Positions 55,042 through 63,910 of a DNA stretch of 64,000 nt are shown piece after piece. A program made the position numbers and the translations under genes. Where the stretch lies: contig NZ_JAGGKA010000009.1 of NCBI RefSeq assembly GCF_017873215.1, positions 88,606 to 152,605 on the forward strand. Direction: 5' to 3'. How positions within the stretch are numbered: position 1 is the first letter of the stretch; the number at the start of each line of letters is the position of its first letter. The notes under the pieces are model-generated. The model made no database searches. It had not been told where the DNA came from and worked only from the letters and a program-made list of their open reading frames with translations. The DNA comes from Clostridium tetanomorphum (GTDB lineage Bacteria; Bacillota; Clostridia; Clostridiales; Clostridiaceae).

Positions 55042-56139
55042 TCAGAAATTAGTTGTTAAATACTCTCTTTCTTTCACATAATACTTTTTTACATAATTTG
55101 AAGTCATAGATGCAAGAATACATCCATAATTCATTTTAAAATCTATTATATCTCCTACTTTCAAGGCTTCCCTACTATCTGTTACATCTAAAAGTAAATG
55201 ATCACTACTTGCACCAAAAATACTTATATTTTTGTCTACTGGAAAAATGCCATCCACTTTTATGTCTTGTCTTCCAACTGCCACAATTGCTCTTTTTCTT
55301 ACCCCCCTGTCTTCAAAATGAGGTTTATTACCAAAAGCATCCATACCTATTCTTCCAGTAGGAAGTGTAGGCTTATTCTTTATCTCTACTATTTCCGCTT
55401 TTAATATAAAAGCATCATCATAACAGTTTGGTATTGGACGTCCAAAAGAAGTTTCTCTTCCTAAAACTATGCCTTCTCCCACTCTTAACTGATTTATTTC
55501 TTTTGGTATAGTATTATTCATCACCATATAAAGACTACTTGAGTTACCTCCCGAAATTATAGGCAAATCAATTTTATATACATTCTTAATTTCATTTTTT
55601 AATTTAACTAATTCCATTAAATTGTCTTTTTCAGGAATTACCCCTCCATAGCAAGTGACATTAGTTCCTAATCCTACTAAATTTATATTTTCTAATTTTA
55701 TTATTTCTTTAACAGTATCAATTACATCTTCTATCAAAACTCCTTCTCTTAAATCTCCAATATCCACCATAAGTATAATATTGTGTATTTTATTCATGAC
55801 TTTTGCTACCTTTTCTAATATTTTTATAGTATCTAACTCTGAGTTTAAACTAACATCACTATATCTTACTACTTCTTTTGCTTCACTTTCCATAGAAATT
55901 CTAAGTAGCATCTTTTTACAATTCATGTTTTCTATCTTCTTTAAATTTTGCACTCTAGAATCACCAATTTGAGTTATCCCTGCACCTAAGATAGCTTCTA
56001 CAATAGGTAATTCTGCACAAAAAACTTTAGTTACTCCAACCACTTCTATTTCCCTATTTTTACACATAGATAAAATTTTCTTTACATTGTGTGATATTTT
56101 TGATAAATTGATTTCTATACATGGATATTCTTTTCTCAT
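55042..56139 (-). CDS. orr: Ornithine racemase
   Basis: It interconverts L- and D-ornithine, supplying the D-isomer to the aminomutase. The protein is 365 residues of the alanine-racemase N-terminal fold. The PLP Lys is residue 38 in VVGVTKVFCAE. RISMESEAKEV, ISGGNSSSLYM and LRVGEGIVLGRETSFG are characteristic of the Orr/YhfX group. AAAGGAG precedes the ATG. It lies 45 bp from each neighbour. Confidence 0.92.
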   Translation of the reverse strand: MRKEYPCIEINLSKISHNVKKILSMCKNREIEVVGVTKVFCAELPIVEAILGAGITQIGDSRVQNLKKIENMNCKKMLLRISMESEAKEVVRYSDVSLNSELDTIKILEKVAKVMNKIHNIILMVDIGDLREGVLIEDVIDTVKEIIKLENINLVGLGTNVTCYGGVIPEKDNLMELVKLKNEIKNVYKIDLPIISGGNSSSLYMVMNNTIPKEINQLRVGEGIVLGRETSFGRPIPNCYDDAFILKAEIVEIKNKPTLPTGRIGMDAFGNKPHFEDRGVRKRAIVAVGRQDIKVDGIFPVDKNISIFGASSDHLLLDVTDSREALKVGDIIDFKMNYGCILASMTSNYVKKYYVKEREYLTTNF

Positions 56140-56184
56140 AGTGAGATTCTCCTTTTAATTGTTAACATTTATTTTAAATGCATA

Positions 56185-57549
56185 CTACTTCTCCATGTCT
56201 TTAGTTATATTTAAACTTTGCCTTAAAAGAGATTTTGCTACTTCCTCATTTTCCCTACTTAAAACACCTGCACAAGCCATTATATAATGTTTATCTAATA
56301 ATGCCTTTGCGCCTTTTCTTGGAAGCATAGTAACATCATCTTTTAAATATCTTATATTTAAAAGGGCTTTTTCTCCTCCTGGAAGTCTTGTAAGTGCTCC
56401 GCCGGTACCAATGATATACTTAACTTGAGACAAATCTTTCCCATAAGCTATAAACCCACTTTCTCCACCATATTTTCTTCTTATAGTTCCTACATGCCTA
56501 TTTACTGCTATTTCTACTGCCTTTTTAGTTAATAAACAGCTTGCATTAACGTCTTCTTTTTGTATAGGTATAGCTTTTATATGCCTATCTATATATTCTT
56601 TTTCAATTTCTCCTAAATCTCTAATATCCAATAAGTCTATTACATTTTTTCTATTAACAAATACCCCAATGTCTCCTTCTACTGTTCTTTTAGCTTTAGG
56701 TTCTGGACTTACCAGCATATCTAGCACTACTGAACTTCCATCTGTAACAGAATGAACATCTGTTGTAGCCCCTCCAACATCAATTACCACTAAGTCTCCT
56801 ATCATATCATAAAGAATCTTTGAACTTTCCATAACCGCTCCAGGAGTGGGCATTATACTTCCATTTACCATGTCCTTTATTTTATTCATTCCTGGAGCCT
56901 TTACAATGTTTTTTTCAAAAGCTTCTTGTATTATTTTTCTAGCAGGCTCCACATTTAACTCGTCTACGTTTGGGTAAACGTTATCAATTACATATAATTC
57001 TTCATCTTTAAATATTTCTTTTATTTCTTCTCTATTTTCAATATTACCACAATATATAATAGGCTTATTAAACTTTTCTCTACTTATAAGTTCTGCATTA
57101 TAAAGAGCTGTTTCTCTTTCTCCATAGTCCGTTCCTCCTGCAATTATTATCAAATTGGGATTTATTTCATGTATTACTTTTATATCATTTTTTCTCATTT
57201 TACCTGAAGTTACCATTTTAATAATACCACCAGCACCTAGTGCAGCTTCTTTAGCTGCTTTAACAGTCATCTTCTCCATAAGTCCGTGAACAGTAATTTT
57301 AAGTCCTCCTGCTGCACTACTAGTTGCAAGCATCTTTTGCCAACTAAGAGATTCGCCTATTTTATTTTCAATATCTTTTACTGCATTTTTTAATCCTATA
57401 TTTACATCTCCTTCTAATACTGTAGTGCAACTCTTCCCTTGAAAAGCAGCTTCTACAAATATTTTCTTATCTTTATTCTTTCTTATATTAAAAGCTGTTA
57501 CTAAGGTAGTGGTACTTCCAATTTCCGCTACTAGATAATCTACTTTCAT
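56185..57549 (-). CDS. glmL: GlmL/MutL-family mutase-associated protein
   Basis: The protein is 454 residues of the MutL family, with an actin/HSP70-like ATPase fold. LVAEIGSTTTLVTAFN is phosphate loop 1, and VVIDVGGATTDVHSV is loop 2. IIGTGGALTRLPGGE lies near the C terminus. These proteins occur next to B12-dependent aminomutases and are thought to help reactivate them or insert cofactor. Here it follows oraE, so D-ornithine aminomutase is its likely client. GGAGG precedes the ATG. Confidence 0.9.
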   Translation of the reverse strand: MKVDYLVAEIGSTTTLVTAFNIRKNKDKKIFVEAAFQGKSCTTVLEGDVNIGLKNAVKDIENKIGESLSWQKMLATSSAAGGLKITVHGLMEKMTVKAAKEAALGAGGIIKMVTSGKMRKNDIKVIHEINPNLIIIAGGTDYGERETALYNAELISREKFNKPIIYCGNIENREEIKEIFKDEELYVIDNVYPNVDELNVEPARKIIQEAFEKNIVKAPGMNKIKDMVNGSIMPTPGAVMESSKILYDMIGDLVVIDVGGATTDVHSVTDGSSVVLDMLVSPEPKAKRTVEGDIGVFVNRKNVIDLLDIRDLGEIEKEYIDRHIKAIPIQKEDVNASCLLTKKAVEIAVNRHVGTIRRKYGGESGFIAYGKDLSQVKYIIGTGGALTRLPGGEKALLNIRYLKDDVTMLPRKGAKALLDKHYIMACAGVLSRENEEVAKSLLRQSLNITKDMEK

Positions 57550-57621
57550 AACAATCCTCCACTTTAATTCCTGTAAAATTTTCTTAAATTATTTCTGTAT
57601 CTAGCAGTTATATAAACTAAT

Positions 57622-59826
57622 TTACTCTTCTTCATTGGGATTAAGCCCCATTAATTTTTTTATTATAAAGGATGCAACATCTGTACCATTAGAACCTCTT
57701 CCAAATCCAACATCCATACCATGTTCCCTAGCTATTTCATCCGTAACTTGTGTTCCACCAGATATAAGCATTAATTTATCTCTTACACCTTTCTCAACAC
57801 ATAAATCATGCAATTTTTGCATATTTTTTATATGCACATCATTGTGGGTAATTATAGTACTACATAATATTGCTTGTGCTTTTGATTCTATAGATGCATC
57901 TACAAGCTTTTCTACAGGACATGATGTTCCTAGATAAATTGCTTCTATACCAAATTTCTCAACTCCACCATGCTTAATATCAATAACTTCTCTCAAGCCA
58001 ACAGAATGTTCATCTTCCCCTACTGTAGCAGCAACAACTTTTACTGGGTGTTCTCTAACATATTCTCTCATAACGCTATCTGGTAAAACTTTTCTCCTTT
58101 TTGGCAAAACTAATTCATTACGTTTAACTGGATCAAAATCACATACTCCTTTTATTTCAACTAAAGTTCCTTCAGCCTTTTGCATAATCTGTTTGTGAAT
58201 AATCTCTACATCTTTTAAGTTCATTCTTTTGCCCATTTCAATAGCTGCTGCTTCACTTATTTGTTCATTTTCAGGTAAAAATAAGGTAACCTTTACATAT
58301 CCGTCCTTAGACCATTGAACTTCCGGAACTACTGTCCCATCTTCTCTAACCTTTTCAATTCTTTTAAATACATTATCATTTTCATCAAGTTCATCTATAT
58401 ATTTAATCTTTGAATGATTACACAAAGTACATTCATTTATTGCTTCACAAGATCTTTCATATTCTTTTGGTATATTGTTATAACCAAAATGAGCACAAAC
58501 CGGTGCAAAATAGTCATCTTCTCTTTTTACTATAGTTCCAACGGCGTCTCCCCCATCCATTTTCCTTTCAATTCCATCACCATTTCTTTCTGGATAGTAT
58601 CCAGAATCTACAAAGAACCCTTCATCAACAGCTTTAAAATATCCACCTACTTCTATAATCTCTTCTAGAAATAAAACAGCTCTTTCTTTTAACTCCCTTA
58701 CTCTATCTAATAAATATCCTGTTTTTTTAAGTTCTACCATGTCTTTCAAACCATCCATGCCTATAAATGCTTGTTTTGCAGTATTCACAGCATGTATATT
58801 GTTATAATGCCATGGAACATTTCTTCCTTCATCAGGAGTTATAGTGCTCTGTATATCAGCAGAAGTTAATTCTGATATTAACAAATTTAAGGTATGACCA
58901 ACAGTGGCTTCTCTTTCACAGGATTCTATATATTTAGTATTCATTTGAGCCCTCATTTTATATTTATCAAATATCTGCCTTAAAGCTACTGCATAAGGTA
59001 AATCGTATCTCATACAAGGAGCTGGAGCTGACGTAGGTGGTACAGTAGATAATGAAATATTTTCTGGTTTCATTCCAACCATTTCAGAAAACTTTGCATT
59101 TATAGCATGCTGTACCATAAGTTCTGGCATTACATTATATCCTTTCATTGCTGTTGCATTAGCATTATGGGCTCCATCTATTTGAAGCATACCAACATAA
59201 CTCATAATATGTTTAGCCACTGCTGCATCTACAAAAGATCTAAACATATTTACATTTCTATATAAAACATTATATTGTGGATCCTGATGTGCTCCATTTA
59301 CTCCTTCTTCCGCAAACATAACTGCTATATCTGGTCCCGCAACCCCAGAAACATAAGAGTGAAAATTAATTTTTCTTCCCACTTCTTCTTCTATTAAATC
59401 TATAGCTTTTCTTGTAGCTCTTACTTGTTTTCTAGTGATTGGAACTCCTCCTACACCTTCTGGTGTTCCTTCTATTAATCCATCAAAATGACTTTGCCCT
59501 GCTGTTCTTATAACCATTAAATGATCTGCCCCATGCCATGCAGCCATTCTCATTCTTCTTAAATCATCTTCAAATCTTCCTGACGCTATTTCTGTAGTAA
59601 TCACAGGTAATGGTTGAGGATCTATACCATTAAAACTTCTAGCTGCTGGTAAAGGTTGGCTGTTTTTTAGCGGCTGTGATATTTCTTTATACGTGAATTC
59701 ACCCATTTCTCCTTCTTCATAAGGTTCTCTCCAATGCCATCCTCTCCACTTTGGTTCATATTTATCTAAATCCTTTAATATCTCTTCCACATTAAGTTTT
59801 CTGTCTTCATGTAAATTTTCAGCCAT
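57622..59826 (-). CDS. oraE: D-ornithine 4,5-aminomutase, large subunit
   Basis: It converts D-ornithine to 2,4-diaminopentanoate using adenosylcobalamin and PLP. The protein is 734 residues. The N-terminal TIM-barrel part binds PLP. The C-terminal B12 domain has the DxHxxG motif DEHSVG with His607, and Lys618 in DIKHGG lies eleven residues later. This is the spacing known for the cobalamin His and PLP Lys of the C. sticklandii enzyme. The ATG overlaps the oraS stop (TAATG), with GGCGGTG upstream. Confidence 0.96.
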   Translation of the reverse strand: MAENLHEDRKLNVEEILKDLDKYEPKWRGWHWREPYEEGEMGEFTYKEISQPLKNSQPLPAARSFNGIDPQPLPVITTEIASGRFEDDLRRMRMAAWHGADHLMVIRTAGQSHFDGLIEGTPEGVGGVPITRKQVRATRKAIDLIEEEVGRKINFHSYVSGVAGPDIAVMFAEEGVNGAHQDPQYNVLYRNVNMFRSFVDAAVAKHIMSYVGMLQIDGAHNANATAMKGYNVMPELMVQHAINAKFSEMVGMKPENISLSTVPPTSAPAPCMRYDLPYAVALRQIFDKYKMRAQMNTKYIESCEREATVGHTLNLLISELTSADIQSTITPDEGRNVPWHYNNIHAVNTAKQAFIGMDGLKDMVELKKTGYLLDRVRELKERAVLFLEEIIEVGGYFKAVDEGFFVDSGYYPERNGDGIERKMDGGDAVGTIVKREDDYFAPVCAHFGYNNIPKEYERSCEAINECTLCNHSKIKYIDELDENDNVFKRIEKVREDGTVVPEVQWSKDGYVKVTLFLPENEQISEAAAIEMGKRMNLKDVEIIHKQIMQKAEGTLVEIKGVCDFDPVKRNELVLPKRRKVLPDSVMREYVREHPVKVVAATVGEDEHSVGLREVIDIKHGGVEKFGIEAIYLGTSCPVEKLVDASIESKAQAILCSTIITHNDVHIKNMQKLHDLCVEKGVRDKLMLISGGTQVTDEIAREHGMDVGFGRGSNGTDVASFIIKKLMGLNPNEEE

Positions 59827-60191
59827 TATTTTTCACCGCCTTTCATGTTATTAATAACTAAATCCCATCCTATTCCCTTAGCTAATTCCTCTCCTGCTTT
59901 TAAATAATCTTTTCCCTTCAATTTTGCATAAGTTAATACTACATTACCCATTCCTTTTCCTAACAAGTTCCACTTTGTACCATAATCTACTATAGGTTTA
60001 GCTTCCAAACTTGAAAATCCCATTCTTAATAATACAGAGCGCTCGATAGCTGGTGATGTATGTGTATATGATAAATCTACTAATGGTTTAACAATTTGTT
60101 CAGTAAGACTCCAAAATCTTTCATACAACTCTTTATCTGTTAGATTCTTTATATCTTCTCTTCTCTTTTCGAAATCATCTTCTCTCTTCAT
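59826..60191 (-). CDS. oraS: D-ornithine 4,5-aminomutase, small subunit
   Basis: The protein is 121 residues, the known OraS size. KREDDFEKRREDIKNLTDKEL and SYTHTSPAIERSVLLRMGFSS fit the family. It forms the heterotetramer with OraE and is needed for activity. AGGAGG lies before the ATG. Its stop overlaps the oraE start, coupling their translation. Confidence 0.95.
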   Translation of the reverse strand: MKREDDFEKRREDIKNLTDKELYERFWSLTEQIVKPLVDLSYTHTSPAIERSVLLRMGFSSLEAKPIVDYGTKWNLLGKGMGNVVLTYAKLKGKDYLKAGEELAKGIGWDLVINNMKGGEK

Positions 60192-60202
60192 AAATTGGCC
60201 TC

Positions 60203-61615
60203 CTAATCTATTTTGAAATCATTATTTTTTAATATTTTTATAACATCTTCTTTACACATTTTTGTCTCTTTACATAAGAACTCCACATCTATATCATAAA
60301 CTCTATTATTACTTACTTTTTTAATTGCATTATTCAAATAAGACTTTCTTAATTCATTCATATTCATATCCGTTACAGATACTAATTTAGGATGGGAAGG
60401 TAGTATTATGTTTTCGCCAGGAACTTGATCTTTAGGATCTCCTACCATAACCTGAATTCCATTTTCTTTTGCAAAATTAAGCTGTGGTATCAAATGTTTT
60501 CCCGCCCCTGTATATTCCGTTTCTTGCACAACTAATATTTCATCATCTTCATACTCTTGAGCGATTGCAAATGCCGCTGCTAATGAAGTATTTCCTGCTG
60601 GTCCTCTTTCTAATCCTTCTAATTGAGCTAAAAGCTCAGTCATCCAGAATACTTCTCCTTGACTTATTGTTACATACCTATCTAAATATCTTAATGGTCT
60701 TGCTGCACTTCTTGGCACATCTGATCTATCCGGATTAGTCATAAAAGGAATTCCAAAACCAGTATGTCCTGTTGTAAAAGATTTCTTATTAAATGCTATA
60801 TCAGATGCCATGTGCAATCCTGAAAGGTCTACAGATGCACCTATTATTTTTGTATTATTTCCTTCTGATTTTATAACTCCTCTTGCTGTTCCTGTAGTAT
60901 TTCCTCCCCCTGCATGGGTTACAACTATAGCCTTAGGTTCTCTACCAAACTTTTCTCTGCACTCTTCCATTATTTCATAACCCAATGTTTCTATACCTGC
61001 TATACCATAGGATGAATATAAAGAAGCATTATAATAACCTGTATTTTCAAGGATTTTTAAGAAAGTATAAAATAATTCTGGCCCTACAGTTAACCTAAGA
61101 ACTTCTGAACCATAACCTTCACATTTTCTTCCCTTTTCCAATATTTCTGGTTGTCCTATTTTTCTCGAATCATAACATTCATTAGCTATTATACATTTAA
61201 GTCCTCTTATATTAGCTTGTGATGCTACTGCTGCTCCATAGTTACCAGATGTAGCTGCAGCAACTCCCTTATATCCTCTCTTCATTGCGTCATATACAGA
61301 TACACTAGCTCTTCTATCTTTAAAACTTCCTGATGGATTACAACTTTCATCTTTTACAAAAATTCTAGCAGCCCTCCCTGTTTTAGATACTTTTTTAGCT
61401 AAATTTGTAATATTTCTTAGTTCTAGCAAAGGAGTATTTCCTACTCCAGCCTCTCCTTGAATATTCTTAATTTCATCTATAGAATATCCTACATCCTCCA
61501 TAAGTTTTTCATAATCAAATGACAATTTTCCAATTTCATATTTATCATAATCAATTCCTACAGACTTAAGCATTATTTCATTTTTCCTTTTCATAAGCTC
61601 TTCATATTTATTCAA
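60203..61615 (-). CDS. ortB: 2-amino-4-ketopentanoate thiolase, beta subunit
   Basis: The protein is 470 residues of the fold-type II PLP family, threonine-synthase-like. The PLP Lys is residue 99 in PSGSFKDRRASV; AATSGNYGAAVASQ and HAGGGNTTGTA follow. With OrtA it cleaves 2-amino-4-ketopentanoate with CoA to acetyl-CoA and alanine. Translation starts at TTG, nine bases after AAGGAGG; no in-frame ATG lies near. Confidence 0.95.
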   Translation of the reverse strand: MNKYEELMKRKNEIMLKSVGIDYDKYEIGKLSFDYEKLMEDVGYSIDEIKNIQGEAGVGNTPLLELRNITNLAKKVSKTGRAARIFVKDESCNPSGSFKDRRASVSVYDAMKRGYKGVAAATSGNYGAAVASQANIRGLKCIIANECYDSRKIGQPEILEKGRKCEGYGSEVLRLTVGPELFYTFLKILENTGYYNASLYSSYGIAGIETLGYEIMEECREKFGREPKAIVVTHAGGGNTTGTARGVIKSEGNNTKIIGASVDLSGLHMASDIAFNKKSFTTGHTGFGIPFMTNPDRSDVPRSAARPLRYLDRYVTISQGEVFWMTELLAQLEGLERGPAGNTSLAAAFAIAQEYEDDEILVVQETEYTGAGKHLIPQLNFAKENGIQVMVGDPKDQVPGENIILPSHPKLVSVTDMNMNELRKSYLNNAIKKVSNNRVYDIDVEFLCKETKMCKEDVIKILKNNDFKID

Positions 61616-61647
61616 TTTTTATTACCTCCTTATTTCAACTTTAATTC

Positions 61648-61938
61648 TCATTTTTTAATGAGCGCCCTTGCTTCTCTCCCTATATATTCTATTTCTTTTA
61701 CATATTTTCCAAAGGAATGATAATACCCCGGTTCTACCTCTACAACTTTTCCTTTAACTATTCTTCCTACAACGGTTTCTACTTGCACTTCACTTCCTAT
61801 GTCACAATCATCTAAACAATTTCCTCTTATCCAACATTTTAATGGAGTTTTTCTTGTTTCTTCAGGTATATTTTTAGCTCTATCTTCTGGAGCTAAAACA
61901 ATCTCCTCAACTTCAACCCATGTGCCTTTTTTTATCAT
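61648..61938 (-). CDS. ortA: 2-amino-4-ketopentanoate thiolase, alpha subunit
   Basis: The protein is 96 residues, the known OrtA size. KKGTWVEVEEIVLAPEDRA, PLKCWIRGNCL and VEPGYYHSFGKYV are characteristic. It is the first gene of the ornithine operon and starts 45 bp after a sigma-54 promoter. It works as a complex with OrtB. Confidence 0.95.
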   Translation of the reverse strand: MIKKGTWVEVEEIVLAPEDRAKNIPEETRKTPLKCWIRGNCLDDCDIGSEVQVETVVGRIVKGKVVEVEPGYYHSFGKYVKEIEYIGREARALIKK

Positions 61939-61982
61939 AAACTTTCACCTACCATAAACTTATTCTTCATACAATTTTATAA

Positions 61983-61999
61983 AGCAATTTATATGCCAA
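61983..61999 (-). promoter_or_regulatory. Sigma-54 (-24/-12) promoter of the ornithine operon
   Basis: On the minus strand TTGGCATATAAATTGCT holds TGGCA and TTGCT with exact -24/-12 spacing. It differs from the sugar-acid operon promoter by only two bases over this length. Confidence 0.88.
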
Positions 62000-62045
62000 T
62001 TAAAAAAACACCTGTCCATGCGACTTTTCATGTCCAAGTGTAATA

Positions 62046-62069
62046 TTAGTGCAAAATATTTTGCACTAA
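62046..62069. promoter_or_regulatory. Enhancer-like palindrome 1 (UAS)
   Basis: AGTGCAAAATATTTTGCACT lies at the centre of a 24-bp perfect palindrome. It is about 50 bp upstream of the -24 box, a typical position for a sigma-54 activator site. Confidence 0.75.
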
Positions 62070-62127
62070 ATCTTTATATTTACTATTAAATTTGGAAATA
62101 CAATTCAATATTCTATAAAATTATATG

Positions 62128-62171
62128 TAATGCAAAAAATTTTGCTTCTATTAGCAAAATTTTTTGCATTA
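62128..62171. promoter_or_regulatory. Enhancer-like palindromes 2 and 3 in a 44-bp inverted repeat
   Basis: TGCAAAAAATTTTGC (62131-62145) and GCAAAATTTTTTGCA (62154-62168) are each near copies of palindrome 1. They are also inverse complements of each other, so the whole unit is a 19-bp-armed inverted repeat around TCTATT. It may act as tandem activator sites and also as the terminator of the regulator gene upstream. Confidence 0.7.
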
Positions 62172-62224
62172 TTTAAATTTATTATATTTTCTAAATATTT
62201 TATATAAATTGTTTTACGCTTATT

Positions 62225-63622
62225 CTATGACCTTATACTATATTTTTTTATCTTATATTGCAAACTCTGTCTTGATAAATTCAATTGTTTTGAAGCCTTA
62301 CTAATATTATGATTATTGCAATTTAATACTTTCTTTATTATAGTACTTTCTATATTACTAATATATTTTTCTAAATCAAAATTTTCATCAATATTTAAAT
62401 TATTAATATTATCTATGTTGCTTTCTTCAAAACAATTATTAAATATTCTAGACTCAAAATGTTTTCTACTTAATATTGAGTCACCATTTACCATATTCAT
62501 AGCTGATTCAATTACATTTTTCAATTCTCTTATATTTCCCGGCCAATTATATTCTAAAAGCTTTTCCATAACTTCTTCATCTAATCTTTGGATATTCTTT
62601 CCTAAATTTTTATTATAATATTCAATAAATTTTTTTACAAGCATTGATATATCTTCTTTTCTTTCTCTTAATGGTGGAATATTTATTCTTATAACACTTA
62701 ATCTATAATAAAAATCTTTTCTAAGTTTACCTATTTCTATAAGTTTTTCTGGTTCTTCATTTAATGTAGCTATTACTCTTACATCTACTTCTATTATCCT
62801 ATTGCTTCCTATAGGTCTTATGTACCCATCTTGAAGCACTCTTAAAAGTTTAGATTGTAAATAAGGTTCCATAGAATTCACCTCATCTAGCAAGATAGTT
62901 CCACGATTGGCTTCTTCGAATAAACCTTTTTTATTCTCTGCTCCTGTAAAACTTCCTTTTGATGTTCCAAAAAGTATTCCTTCAAGTAATGGGGCTGGAA
63001 TAGCTGCACAATTTACAGGTATAAAAGGTTTATTTCGTCTTAATCCTCCATAATGAATGCTTTGTGTAAATACCTCTTTACCACATCCAGTTTCTGCATA
63101 TATTAAAATCGGTGAATTTGATATACTTGCTCGTTTTGCTTTCTCTATAACATTTTTCATAACTTCACCAGTACCATATATATCATCAAAAGTAAAATAA
63201 TTGTCAACTTTTTTATTATTTTTTTTCAATTTATATATACATTCTGTTAGCTCCTTAAGCTGAGTCATATCTTTTGCTATCTCAATAGCCGCTATATTTT
63301 TTCCATTTACCGTAACTGGTATAGTAGTATTTATTGTAGTAACTTCTTTATTATTTTCATTACTATAGTGTTGTATCAAATCTACTATTTTATCTCCTGT
63401 CTTCAATACTCTCATAAGAGTAGATGTATTCTCCTTTACGCTCTCTAAATATTCATTAATTTTTTTTCCTAAAACTTTTTCAGGATTTATTCCTTCAACT
63501 CGTCCCATACTTTTATTATAATATATAGTTCTGCCACCAGAGTCTACAATATGAATTCCCTCATCCAAATTATCCAGTAAATGTTGTAGTATTTTTTCTA
63601 CATTGGATAAATTATCAACCAT
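62225..63622 (-). CDS. Sigma-54-dependent activator (RocR-like), ornithine operon
   Basis: The protein is 465 residues. Residues about 5-120 form a PAS sensor (LDEGIHIVDSGGRTIYYN). The AAA+ domain covers about 145-380, with Walker A YAETGCGKE, the sigma-54 contact motif as GSFTGA in place of GAFTGA, and ILLDEVNSM. The C-terminal Fis helix-turn-helix is HNISKASKQLNLSRQSLQYKI. It resembles B. subtilis RocR, which senses ornithine or citrulline. It lies upstream of ortA with a sigma-54 promoter and palindromes in the gap. Confidence 0.9.
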   Translation of the reverse strand: MVDNLSNVEKILQHLLDNLDEGIHIVDSGGRTIYYNKSMGRVEGINPEKVLGKKINEYLESVKENTSTLMRVLKTGDKIVDLIQHYSNENNKEVTTINTTIPVTVNGKNIAAIEIAKDMTQLKELTECIYKLKKNNKKVDNYFTFDDIYGTGEVMKNVIEKAKRASISNSPILIYAETGCGKEVFTQSIHYGGLRRNKPFIPVNCAAIPAPLLEGILFGTSKGSFTGAENKKGLFEEANRGTILLDEVNSMEPYLQSKLLRVLQDGYIRPIGSNRIIEVDVRVIATLNEEPEKLIEIGKLRKDFYYRLSVIRINIPPLRERKEDISMLVKKFIEYYNKNLGKNIQRLDEEVMEKLLEYNWPGNIRELKNVIESAMNMVNGDSILSRKHFESRIFNNCFEESNIDNINNLNIDENFDLEKYISNIESTIIKKVLNCNNHNISKASKQLNLSRQSLQYKIKKYSIRS

Positions 63623-63735
63623 ATTATCTCCCTCTCCATCCTTACATATATTTAAATTATAGGATTTATTTTACGTTTTATCAATGTCTTAAATTAATAG
63701 TATCAAGTACTTCTTAACTTTAAATAAATTTTTAT

Positions 63736-63760
63736 AAAAAAAATAAGCCTTTCTAGGCTT
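63736..63760 (-). terminator. Terminator of the rRNA/tRNA-Asn operon
   Basis: AAGCCT and AGGCTT pair around TTCT (63745-63760). On the minus strand it is followed by a run of T. It ends transcription that comes from the rRNA operon. Confidence 0.85.
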
Positions 63761-63822
63761 TTTAAATCTAATTCATTAAGAATAATTATTAAGTTGCTAT
63801 AAATTATACAAAAAAATAAAAA

Positions 63823-63897
63823 TGGCTCCGTGGAGAGGATTCGAACCTCCAGCCCTTCGGTTAACAGCCGAATGCTCCACCATTGAGCTACCACGGA
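63823..63897 (-). tRNA. tRNA-Asn (GTT)
   Basis: The 75-nt gene on the minus strand begins TCCGTGGTAGCTCAATGG and has CCACGGA as the 3' acceptor arm, followed by G and an encoded CCA. The anticodon loop CTGTTAA gives GTT. GGTTCGAATCC is the T-loop. It lies directly after 5S rRNA, as often in clostridial rRNA operons. Confidence 0.97.
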
Positions 63898-63910
63898 ACA
63901 TTAATATTTA

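Noticed and set aside
63703..63894. 63-codon minus-strand reading frame over the tRNA
   Set aside because: Its first third is the reverse reading of tRNA-Asn and it has no ribosome site; such frames are a common annotation artefact.
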